DNA from: Cladocopium goreaui
Lineage: Eukaryota > Sar > Dinophyceae > Suessiales > Symbiodiniaceae
Assembly: GCA_947184155.2 (NCBI GenBank)
Contig: CAMXCT020001470.1
Location: 1 to 64,000, forward strand
Direction of reading: 5' to 3'
Length of the DNA: 64,000 nt
The notes beneath the pieces are model-generated. The model made no database searches and had not been told where the DNA came from. It saw nothing but the letters and a program-made list of their open reading frames with translations. The position numbers and the translations under genes are program-made. Of the stretch, positions 46,107 through 53,813 are shown piece after piece (the stretch's first letter is position 1; the number at the start of each line of letters is the position of its first letter).

Positions 46107-46330
46107 CTTTGGAGGCTCCGGTGAACTTAGGTCACTTAGTTCGAACTTAGTTTGAACTTAGGTTTAAGTGGTTTTGAGGGGTTGCTAAGTGGAAGCTAAG
46201 TGCAAGCTAAGTGAGCTAAGTTTTTTGATAGGTTTTTCGCTTGTTTTTCTTCTATTTACGTTTTGTTGTTTTTTTGTCATTGTCTGTTTTTATTTTAATA
46301 TAATTTTGCCATGTTGCAGGACGGATCTCG
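46107..46330. repeat. Left terminal inverted repeat and subterminal region
   Basis: CTTTGGAGGCTCC is followed by GAACTTAGG, CACTTAG and CGAACTTAG, then AAGCTAAGTG three times (about 46,192-46,220), then a T-rich stretch ending near GCCATGTTGCAGG. Such subterminal repeats are the usual binding sites of transposases in CACTA-type elements. Confidence 0.8.
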
Positions 46331-46391
46331 TTGACGCAGCTGTTTTTTTTCTGGCAATGCTTTGCGAAGGTCGGGTGAGAAGACGGCTGCA

Positions 46392-48323
46392 TCATCGAAG
46401 CAGCCAAAGGCCCGTGGTGCCTTCACGAAGCAGGTGCATTGGCTCATGGCCAAGCAACCCTTTCAGCGGCAGCAGTGCCAATTTCGAATTTTCCTTTTTC
46501 CACGTAGGAATTTTGGCAATTGAATTTGTGGCTTTGGATAGACAGGTCACAAGCAAGAACAGTTCTTGCGAGGAGGACACACCACCTTGGATTTGCACAG
46601 CGCGGTCTTTGGATAGGAGTACGTACGTTCCCTTTTCATATTTGGCACATTGATATTCCAGCCCGTAGGCAAACTTCGTGTCACTTGGCAGGCCAACGAG
46701 TTTGGCGCAGCTTGGCTGCGCACGTGGCTTCCCTATGAGTCGTCCCGTGAACGACTCTGCTGCATCCGCATCCAACAGTTCCATCTCTGTGAGTTGCAAA
46801 AGGCAACTTGTTGAGAATGTCTTCAGGTTGGTCATCTTTGGGGCAACTTGGCTTTTGAAGATGCGATGTTTTCTTTCTCCGACGTAGCAATCTGCGTGAC
46901 GGCCCCAGCGAAGCACTTGGCTCCACACATGCAGGGCGTAATGCGCCTTGGGCCTTGTCAACACAGCGTCGTACGCAAGTTGAAAGGCCACCATGTGCGC
47001 CCGTTGCAGACTTGTCAGAGCCGCTCCACGTACTGGATTCCATTTCATCCTCTGCAAACAAGTCAGCACCGCGCACAAAGCATCCAAAGAATCGATTGCT
47101 GTTTGCATGGAAGCATTTTCGCGCAGAATTTCTTGCGAAAAGGCCCACACCAATGGCATAGCTGTTGCACAAGCCGAGGCATCCCCACGATAGTCACAGT
47201 CTTCTCGAAAGAGATGTTCTGTGCAGCAGGCGGAAGGCGTCAGCAAAGAGTCTTTGGTCGTTTTCCATCCAATTGCGATCCAGTTTCGCAAGAGTTGCAA
47301 ATTGAAGCCGGCGGCCAGGAAGCGACCAAACCAGAGGCCAAGTTCTTGCGCCACCAGCCCATGCGAATAGTATTGGTGCTTCGTGTCTACAAGCAGACAA
47401 TCCAAAGAAATCCAAGGTTGAAGTTTTTCTGACGCAAAGATGGACCTGCGAAGTTCACGGGCGTTCCATCCCAGAAGCACTTCAGCCTTATTAAGGCTTT
47501 GTTTCGTCCGACAACTGTCGAAGTGCCTTCGTATATCCTTCAGACCTGCATCAGTTTGTCGTACAAACCGGGTAGAGTCCATCTCTTGGATGGTGACAAA
47601 GCCAGGTGGGCAGGCTCTTCCATTGGCCAACACGTTGCAACAAGCAAAGCAGGGTTTTGCCCCTGAGGCGCCCTTACTTCCACTCACGGATCTCAAGCCT
47701 TCATGATCATTCAACAGAATAAGATGCCGTATGAACACCATCTCAGCTTCACCGCCAATGGACAAGGCGAAGCCGTTCTCCACTTCTTCAAACACATTTT
47801 CCGAAATAGCTCTTGTCACCTCCGCGTAGGAGGACTTCGCATCCGCGACCTCGTTCGATCTCACCACAGAGAGAGGCAGCCACAAACCTTCCACATGGAG
47901 AAGGGGAAATTCCCAGAAGGTAAAGTAATATAGGTTACTTTTCCGCGGATGCCGAGCTGCCAAGATGTTTCCTGGATTTGCCTCATCTGCAAAGAGCAGT
48001 AGAGTTAGGGCATTGCTACCCTGTTTCAAAGCCTGCAGCATCATATAGGCAAATAGGCCACATCTGTCGACCTTTTCTTGAATCAAGTCAGGAACCGTGT
48101 TCAGATGTATCGCTAAATTGGAATCGGGCAGCTTCACTTCGCGTAGAAGTTTGGTTGCCTGCGGATATTTCAAATGCTGCTTTCGGCACGTAGCCGCTCC
48201 TTGCTCATCGTCGCGAAGCAAGGTGATGACTCTACGGCAGTCCTCGTGGGACAAGCCCCGGATTTGTCGCAAGGCCTGAAACTGTTCCACCGGCGTAGCA
48301 CTTGGATCCAATTTTCGTTTCAT
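46392..48323 (-). CDS. Transposase, KDZ/CACTA-like DDE type
   Basis: The frame is open from 48,497. I take Met 59 (48,323, protein start MKRKLDPS) as the likely start because the preceding 58 residues look like untranslated sequence; the product would be about 643 aa. Numbering from 48,497, visible motifs are FADEANPGN (D171), LILLNDHEGL (D264) followed by the cysteine knuckle KPCFACC (283-287), LVDTKHQYYSHG (D371, H374), and RPKAHYALHV...GERKHRIFK (E541). This order of Asp, Cys-pair, D-x-x-H and final E+KH matches my memory of KDZ/CACTA-like RNase H-fold transposases, whose job is to cut and rejoin the element ends. It is the last gene of the element, ending about 285 bp from the left terminus. 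No internal stop is present, so it may be functional. Exact family is uncertain without a search. Confidence 0.72.
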   Translation of the reverse strand: MKRKLDPSATPVEQFQALRQIRGLSHEDCRRVITLLRDDEQGAATCRKQHLKYPQATKLLREVKLPDSNLAIHLNTVPDLIQEKVDRCGLFAYMMLQALKQGSNALTLLLFADEANPGNILAARHPRKSNLYYFTFWEFPLLHVEGLWLPLSVVRSNEVADAKSSYAEVTRAISENVFEEVENGFALSIGGEAEMVFIRHLILLNDHEGLRSVSGSKGASGAKPCFACCNVLANGRACPPGFVTIQEMDSTRFVRQTDAGLKDIRRHFDSCRTKQSLNKAEVLLGWNARELRRSIFASEKLQPWISLDCLLVDTKHQYYSHGLVAQELGLWFGRFLAAGFNLQLLRNWIAIGWKTTKDSLLTPSACCTEHLFREDCDYRGDASACATAMPLVWAFSQEILRENASMQTAIDSLDALCAVLTCLQRMKWNPVRGAALTSLQRAHMVAFQLAYDAVLTRPKAHYALHVWSQVLRWGRHADCYVGERKHRIFKSQVAPKMTNLKTFSTSCLLQLTEMELLDADAAESFTGRLIGKPRAQPSCAKLVGLPSDTKFAYGLEYQCAKYEKGTYVLLSKDRAVQIQGGVSSSQELFLLVTCLSKATNSIAKIPTWKKENSKLALLPLKGLLGHEPMHLLREGTTGLWLLR

Positions 48324-48820
48324 TACCTCTCTATTTTGAGCCACAGGGTGCACTGGAGACAAGCAATACGCTACAAGCACAGTTCTGCTGGCGAATGCGC
48401 GCAGAGACACTGGTGAGTGTACGGATGCATGCAGTGACACTGGTGTTCGATTCTCATCAGTGCAAGTCTTCTGGGTGTCATGTGAAAAAAGAAACACATG
48501 GATGCTTCAGGGAAGAAAGACGGAAGTTATATATTGCAACACGGAACCGTGTGTGATGTCGTTGTTTCTGTGGGGTGTCGTATTGATGCGCATTTTTTCC
48601 AAAGGCGAAACACACAAGGCAACGTCAGAGTTCAAAGAGTCACTTGACAACCCCAGTCAAGACTCGAGATACCAACCTCGGCACAAAAGTCCATGGGTCA
48701 CGCCACGGCACAGGTTCTAGATGGATTTCGCAAACCCTTGGCCTGCGGAATATTTATCTCCACATCCTAGAGTCTTGGGACGTGGAGCCTTCGAGAAACC
48801 ATCACAGCAGCATCGAGCGC

Positions 48821-49876
48821 TTAGCTGCTCTTGATGCGGAGCCGCTTGGGCTTAGGCTCACCATTGTCACCCTCACTTGGCAGGGCGGAGCCAGGATTGG
48901 CCTTGGCCTTGGCCTTGGCCTTAGCCTTTGGCTCTTTCTTGGGCATTGATTCCTTCAGATCTTTTTGCCCTGCTGCGCTTTGCTGCAGCGCGACTTTCAA
49001 ATCTGCCGGATCGAAGGGTAAGGCAGCCAAGGCAACCGGATCAACATCAGCTGCCAGACCCTTATTCGCCTCTTGGGCGTTCACAGCCGCACGGGCTGCT
49101 GCGCTCCAACGCTTCATCGTCTCTAGCGAGTCTTGGCACAGCGTCTTGGCTGCAACATTGACGTTCTCCACAGTCTCCGTCCTGGCCAGCAATTTACCCA
49201 GAGCAGATTCACCAGCACACAATGGGCCCATGGCTCGAGCAGCCAAAGCGGCAATCTTCGCATTGTTGCTCACAAGCTTCTTCTTCTCTGCCGCCTTAGT
49301 TTTCTCTTCTTTAGTACTGTCATCCTTTTCAGCTTGGCCTGGCACATCTAAGTCTTGATCGCCTGTGCCTTTGCCACCCTTCTTCTTGGCTGCGGTTTTC
49401 TCTTGCTCCAGCACCTGCTCCTCAACCGTTTGGAACGCTTCTTTCCAGCGCAGCCTTTGAATGGGAAGTTCATGCACATGCGTTCCATATTCATCGCTCC
49501 ACTTGGGTTCAAACCGGTCAATGACAGCATCCTCCCAACCACGTTTCTGCCATACCGTCTTGGGCAAGGCTTCCTTCTCCACAGTAGCCGTGAATTTTCG
49601 AATGACGGCTTCCGTTCTCTTCTTCACCCAAGCTGCCCGGATCGTCGTCCACTTGAGACGACCATCAGCAGCGTCTTTTTGCTGGGAACGGAAAAAGTCA
49701 TGTGTTTCCTCTTTGGTCCACTGGGCTATGTCCGCAGTGGTGCCCAAGTTCCTTCGGATCACTGATGCGATGTTCCTGCATTGGGTGCACGTGAAGCAAG
49801 CACCGTGCTGTCGGCCATCGTCCTCCGCGTAGGAGTAGCCGCAGCTCTTACACACCTTCTTGGGTGCTTCTGCCAT
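48821..49876 (-). CDS. Zinc-ribbon-like, Lys/Ala-rich protein encoded by the transposon
   Basis: A 351-aa product. The N-terminus carries CKSCGY (C9, C12) and CFTCTQC (C27, C30, C33), a likely zinc-binding module. The middle (about 55-160) is a basic/aromatic region with many Trp and Arg. Residues 150-200 are charged and probably helical or disordered. The C-terminus is KAKAKAKAKA followed by KPKRLRIKSS, a plausible nuclear localisation signal. It lies upstream of the transposase on the same strand, about 320-500 bp away. A role in binding element DNA or in regulation would fit, but that is inference; I do not recognise the family. KAKA-type tails are common in dinoflagellate nuclear proteins. 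Confidence 0.65.
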   Translation of the reverse strand: MAEAPKKVCKSCGYSYAEDDGRQHGACFTCTQCRNIASVIRRNLGTTADIAQWTKEETHDFFRSQQKDAADGRLKWTTIRAAWVKKRTEAVIRKFTATVEKEALPKTVWQKRGWEDAVIDRFEPKWSDEYGTHVHELPIQRLRWKEAFQTVEEQVLEQEKTAAKKKGGKGTGDQDLDVPGQAEKDDSTKEEKTKAAEKKKLVSNNAKIAALAARAMGPLCAGESALGKLLARTETVENVNVAAKTLCQDSLETMKRWSAAARAAVNAQEANKGLAADVDPVALAALPFDPADLKVALQQSAAGQKDLKESMPKKEPKAKAKAKAKANPGSALPSEGDNGEPKPKRLRIKSS

Positions 49877-49879
49877 GCC

Positions 49880-50250
49880 CTATTCCGACCGCTGTGTCGC
49901 GTCAAGTGGGAGGGCAGAATGTCGGAGCCAGAACCTGCGGACAAAAAAAAGCGTGGGAAAGCGGCAAAGTCTGAAAGAGAATCTGAAAAAATGTTGACTT
50001 TTAGTAGCGATCCGCACACATTCCGCACACATTCAACAGGTGAAGTTTCGACCTTATCGCACACATCCGCACACATACGAGGCATCCTGCAAGCAACTTT
50101 CTTCCCTCCGCACACATTCCGCACATAAGTTTAACCTGAAGTTTCAATCCTTTGAATACCTTTTGATACTCCCGCACACAACAATGCGCGCAGGTCTCTT
50201 TTCCCTCTCCTGCCGTCCGCACACATCCGCACACATTCCGCGCACATTTG
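49880..50250. repeat. CCGCACACATT repeats between transposon genes
   Basis: CCGCACACATTCCGCACACATT and variants are scattered (about 50,009-50,080, 50,107-50,127 and 50,215-50,245) between the 351-aa and 179-aa genes. The spacing is irregular. They could be regulatory or protein-binding sites of the element. Confidence 0.6.
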
Positions 50251-50254
50251 CGAA

Positions 50255-50794
50255 TTAGCCTTTCACGTCTCTGTCAGCTTCGCCTTGTCTGTGCATTGCT
50301 CGTAGCTCCGCAGCCACGTGGGCACGCATTTTTGTTACGATATCCATAGTCAACAGACACCAGAGCATCGCTTGCCGGGCATCCGGTCGCTTAGACAGAC
50401 GCCAAACTAGGACTGCGAGCAGCTTCCGGATCTGCAGCGCTTGGCCGCATAAGTGCTGATCACCACCATAGACTTGCCAGCCATGGCTGACCTTCTTGTA
50501 GCGCGCAGGCACTAGGCAATGCCCCGGTCGCGTGGGGTGAGGCTCCAAATCCAATGCAATGGCGCCCCAAATGCCAAAGTGCAGTAGGGACGACAGTCTG
50601 CACAAGACCGCTTGGGCCCATGGCTGACCGTAGCCAGCTGCTACCCACTGGCTCGCGCAGGCAAACACATGCATGACCGTGGCCCATGCATCTTCAAAGT
50701 CCCTGCGCGCCACGTGTGGCATGGCTTCTTCCATGCACGTCATGACAGCTTCGAACCCACGTGGGGTCATTGCAAAAGAAACATCAAGAAACAT
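50255..50794 (-). CDS. 179-aa protein of unknown function in the transposon
   Basis: Open from ATG at 50,794 to 50,255. Rich in Trp, Cys and His with alternating hydrophobic helices, for example FEDAWATVMHVFACASQW and LLAVLVWRLSKRPDARQAML. No signal peptide and no zinc-finger spacing that I can identify. It shares the strand of the other element genes and lies between the finger protein and the zinc-ribbon protein. The length and protein-like composition favour a real gene or one exon of a gene. Family not recognised. Confidence 0.5.
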   Translation of the reverse strand: MFLDVSFAMTPRGFEAVMTCMEEAMPHVARRDFEDAWATVMHVFACASQWVAAGYGQPWAQAVLCRLSSLLHFGIWGAIALDLEPHPTRPGHCLVPARYKKVSHGWQVYGGDQHLCGQALQIRKLLAVLVWRLSKRPDARQAMLWCLLTMDIVTKMRAHVAAELRAMHRQGEADRDVKG

Positions 50795-51066
50795 GAACGC
50801 ATCCGGGTCCCGTATGCCAACAGACCTATAAGTGCAAAACAGCTACTATATAGAGCCAAAAAGGGCATCGGGAAAGGCAACGGTAAACATGGGAACCACC
50901 TAGAGGGAGACAGCTCACATCACGAACCACCCCAGCCGACCAGACCCAGCCGCACAAACGCTTTTCTCGTTCAGACTCAGAGTGCATCATATCCGTATAG
51001 TGAGACGGCAGCCCGATATATTTCATGTCGCGTAGACATCAGAGATAGCTCGTAGCCACAGAGCAC
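50795..51066. other. Gap between transposon genes
   Basis: About 270 bp with no gene or repeat. It lies downstream of the stop of the finger protein and upstream of the 179-aa frame, so it may hold processing or promoter signals, but none is recognisable. Confidence 0.4.
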
Positions 51067-53190
51067 CTAGTGGGCCATCAAGGATGATCTGGGCACCTGA
51101 ATCCAGACCTTGTCATCGCGGCGCCTCTTCCTGTGCCCCCCGTCCTCGTCATCCTCGTCGCTCGGCGGCTTACGCTTGCGAGGACGCTCCACCTCTGGTG
51201 TCGGGCTGGGCTTGCGGTGTCTCCGGCGACGCTTCTTGTCCTTCTTCTTCTCCTTGGCGGGGCTCTTCTCCTTGGTGGGAATCTTCTCTCTCCTGGGGCC
51301 CATAGCCTCATCAAACTCTGCTTCTTCGCGTGCCTGACGATGCCGTGCCGATCTGGCAGGCACCACCTCCTCCTCAGGCCACATAGGCCATGGGTCTGCG
51401 GGGCCCTTGTCCTCGTAGGATTCCCCTTCTCGCCTGTCCTTCAAGGCGGCCGCACGAGTTCGTGCATCGTGCCAGGCCCAGCCTCTCTGCCACAGCTGGC
51501 AGGCTATGCAGTACTCGCTGAACCACTGGTGCTGGCTCAATGCAGATCCTCGGGCAGTCCGTGCCACTTCCACGTGGCAATAGGGACAGGTCACTCGCCT
51601 TGCCTTCCCTTTCCCTTTGCCATACTCGGACAGAGGCATGTCCAGTGAGGATGGATGTGCAGCTGCCGGCACTTCGCTCCGTGCCCTCTTGGGGCTACGC
51701 GCGTCAGCTGCCGCAACGCTCCCTGTCCTCTTGGGACTCCGCGCGGTGTCTGGCGCCACACTCCGTGCCCTCTGGGCGCTTCTGTCACGACTGCGGCCTT
51801 CACGCCTGGCACGCCTAGGTGAGCTCTCACGTGGAGGGCTGAAAGGAGAAGGCAACTCCCTTGGACGAGCACGTAGCCCGCGATCGCTCGACGAGCGCTC
51901 CTCCTTCTCTTTTTTCACTGCCTTCGCCTTCGACGCAGTCATGCGCCCAGGTCCGCCCCGCGTAGGTGGCTCGGCAGCTGGTTCGGCCCAGGTGGCCTCC
52001 TCATCCGTGATGTAGCTATATTCCGAACCATCACCTTCACGAGGAGTCTCGTCCGTCTTCCCCTTCGGCGCCATGGCTCCTGCAACTTCGACATTAGGCA
52101 TGGTCTTAGCCTTTGCTTTGCCCTTAGGCATAATCTTTGCTTCTGCCTTGGCAGGAGACTTGCCCTTGGACTTAGCCTTGTCTCCAGTTGGCTGCGCACT
52201 TGCTTTGGCCTTAGGCATGGCCTTGCTCCTGCCAGTCCCTCCCTGCAATGATCCCGTAGATCCCTCAGCGGCACAAATTGCGGCGTACGCAACCGTGCCA
52301 ATTGCAGCTGCTGGCCGCTTCAAGCCCTTCTTTGACGCAGGACGTTTCAAAGCTGCTTCCTCCAACAAACGAGCGTTGCCTTGTAATGCTTCCAACTGCT
52401 GTTCCACTGACATCTCCGGATCCTTCTGCTCGTCTTGCACAGATTTTTTTGGAAGACACCCCGTAGGTGTCTTCTCTTCCACAAGACCATCTTCAATCGC
52501 CAACAGCTCCTTTTGCGCAGGCACCGGACATGTTACCGGACTCGACAGCGATAATACTTGCTGTGTCCCAGCATTCTGCATTCCCCGCGAACATGCTTCT
52601 ACGACCTTGCAGATCGCATCCACACTTAAGCCAGACGATGCAGACCCTGAGGACACAGAACCTGCAGCGATGTCCGCTTCCCCCTGCAGAAGTTTATGAT
52701 CCTTTCGCAAAGGCATATTGCGCACGAATTGCATGACATCAGCAGCAAACTCCTTCCGCTCCATCGGTTTCCCCGTAGGAAACACAGACTGTGCAACTTC
52801 ACTGGGCAAATCTTTCCATGACACAGGCAACTCCAAAATGGTCGTGGACGATGGAGGCACAGACAAGTACTTTGTCACAACAGGCTTCTTCTGCAGGTAC
52901 AAGTTGTATTTTTCCTTCGCAGTCATTCCTTGGCATAACTGTGTCCAGTAGGCCAACGCGATAATCGTTGCTTTGCTACCTTCCGTTGCAACCCGCAACG
53001 TCAGCTTCGCCGCGTGGGCGCACACGTCAAAAAGCAATTGATCTCTGTCAGTACCCTCACCTAAAATTTTCTGACATAATTCTTCAGTCAAAAAAAAAGG
53101 CAAAGTGGCAAAATCTTGCTGCGTCGTACGCACATTATCTGCAACCACAGCTTTCGTCTTGCTCGCCAAAAGCAACCGAAACCCTTCCAC
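51067..53190 (-). CDS. Lys/Arg/Ser-rich protein with C2HC finger (main part of a frameshifted gene)
   Basis: A 707-codon frame starting at a GTG codon at 53,190; its true start lies upstream in another frame (53,402). Residues 1-170 look globular (EGFRLLLASKTKAVV, LPFFLTEELCQKIL). Residues 280-430 are Lys/Ala/Pro-rich. Residues 440-510 form an Arg/Ser-rich region (SPRRARREGRSRDRSAQR) resembling RS domains. Then comes CPYC...H...C (C535, C538, H554, C561), a likely zinc finger. The C-terminus is very basic (KKDKKRRRRHRK). It is the first gene of the element in transcription direction. A nuclear nucleic-acid-binding role is likely from composition; anything more specific would be guesswork. A tandem 14-bp duplication at the 5' junction breaks the frame. 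Confidence 0.65.
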   Translation of the reverse strand: MEGFRLLLASKTKAVVADNVRTTQQDFATLPFFLTEELCQKILGEGTDRDQLLFDVCAHAAKLTLRVATEGSKATIIALAYWTQLCQGMTAKEKYNLYLQKKPVVTKYLSVPPSSTTILELPVSWKDLPSEVAQSVFPTGKPMERKEFAADVMQFVRNMPLRKDHKLLQGEADIAAGSVSSGSASSGLSVDAICKVVEACSRGMQNAGTQQVLSLSSPVTCPVPAQKELLAIEDGLVEEKTPTGCLPKKSVQDEQKDPEMSVEQQLEALQGNARLLEEAALKRPASKKGLKRPAAAIGTVAYAAICAAEGSTGSLQGGTGRSKAMPKAKASAQPTGDKAKSKGKSPAKAEAKIMPKGKAKAKTMPNVEVAGAMAPKGKTDETPREGDGSEYSYITDEEATWAEPAAEPPTRGGPGRMTASKAKAVKKEKEERSSSDRGLRARPRELPSPFSPPRESSPRRARREGRSRDRSAQRARSVAPDTARSPKRTGSVAAADARSPKRARSEVPAAAHPSSLDMPLSEYGKGKGKARRVTCPYCHVEVARTARGSALSQHQWFSEYCIACQLWQRGWAWHDARTRAAALKDRREGESYEDKGPADPWPMWPEEEVVPARSARHRQAREEAEFDEAMGPRREKIPTKEKSPAKEKKKDKKRRRRHRKPSPTPEVERPRKRKPPSDEDDEDGGHRKRRRDDKVWIQVPRSSLMAH

Positions 53191-53205
53191 GGAAACCCTT
53201 CCACG
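53178..53205. repeat. 14-bp tandem duplication that breaks the reading frame
   Basis: GAAACCCTTCCACG occurs at 53,178-53,191 and again, exactly, at 53,192-53,205. On the minus strand the upstream frame ends in SPSHVEGF and the long downstream frame begins VEGFRLLL; with only one copy of the 14 bp the two frames would be continuous. It is therefore best read as a recent slippage duplication (14 is not a multiple of three). Confidence 0.85.
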
Positions 53206-53402
53206 TGGGAAGGGCTCCAGACCTGTGGATCTATAGCTCCAAGAAGTCCTGCGGCTTCCCCTGGACTCACTGCCGGCATTTTTTCCAAAGATTTCTTTAC
53301 GCCAGCAGCCTGCTTCTCAACAAAATTGGCATACGTCGCCAACTCGCGAATTCCACTTAGGAATCTTTGCGCCGCCTGCAGCTGCTTCATACACACAGCC
53401 AT
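53206..53402 (-). pseudogene. 5' part of the frameshifted finger-protein gene
   Basis: Starts at ATG (53,402; protein start MAVCMKQLQAAQRFLSG) and reads about 66 residues to SPSHV, where the 14-bp duplication shifts the frame. It is helical and protein-like, including ATYANFVEKQAAGVKKSLEK. Together with the 707-codon frame it would make a protein of roughly 775 aa. A small intron cannot be excluded, but no splice signal is needed to explain the break. Confidence 0.6.
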
Positions 53403-53529
53403 GACTACGGCAACATATATGGCTCCACCGAGTTATCCAATGGCTGCGCAAACATGTGACATCACACTGCTCGCCATCCTCCAAACTATTCTATTTCAAA
53501 GTCATGCATCATACTTGTCATATCACTGA

Positions 53530-53813
53530 AAACATATTCTTTTTCACAACATTTTCAAAAAACTATCCAAAAACATCCTTTTCAAAAAAAAGCTAAGTGA
53601 AAGCTAAGTGAAAGCTAAGTTCAACCTATCTTTTGTCATGTTGTAGACGCTTCCACTTATAAGTAACCTAAGTCCCCCTTATGTTCGACCTAAGCGATGT
53701 ATAGCATAGCAACAACTTAGGCCATATAACAACTACTTAACATATGCTTACCCCACTTATAAGTCCACTTAGCTTGAACTTATAAGTCCCCTAAGTCCTA
53801 GGAGCCTCCAAAG
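53530..53813. repeat. Right subterminal region and terminal inverted repeat
   Basis: AAGCTAAGTG/AAGCTAAGTT three times (about 53,590-53,620), then ACTTATAAG, CCTAAGT, CTTAGG and CACTTAG words, ending GGAGCCTCCAAAG. It mirrors the left end in word content, with AAGCTAAGTG in the same orientation at both ends. Confidence 0.8.

Larger units (their letters stand above)
46107..53813 (-). mobile_element. 7.7-kb DNA transposon, KDZ/CACTA-like, with exact TA target duplication
   Basis: The left end reads CTTTGGAGGCTCC and the right end is its exact reverse complement GGAGCCTCCAAAG; further inward the ends match imperfectly (ACTTAGG words). TA lies on both sides (46,105-46,106 and 53,814-53,815). The uninterrupted target sequence, AAATCATAGCCGCC, exists at about 54,199 and 55,135 with a single TA, so the insertion is precise. 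Subterminal regions are full of CTTAG and AAGCTAAGTG words. All reading frames of any length are on the minus strand: finger protein (with frameshift), 179-aa unknown, 351-aa zinc-ribbon-like protein, transposase. Several genes plus subterminal repeats fit CACTA/KDZ-type elements. The family assignment rests on motif recall, not on a search. Confidence 0.85.
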
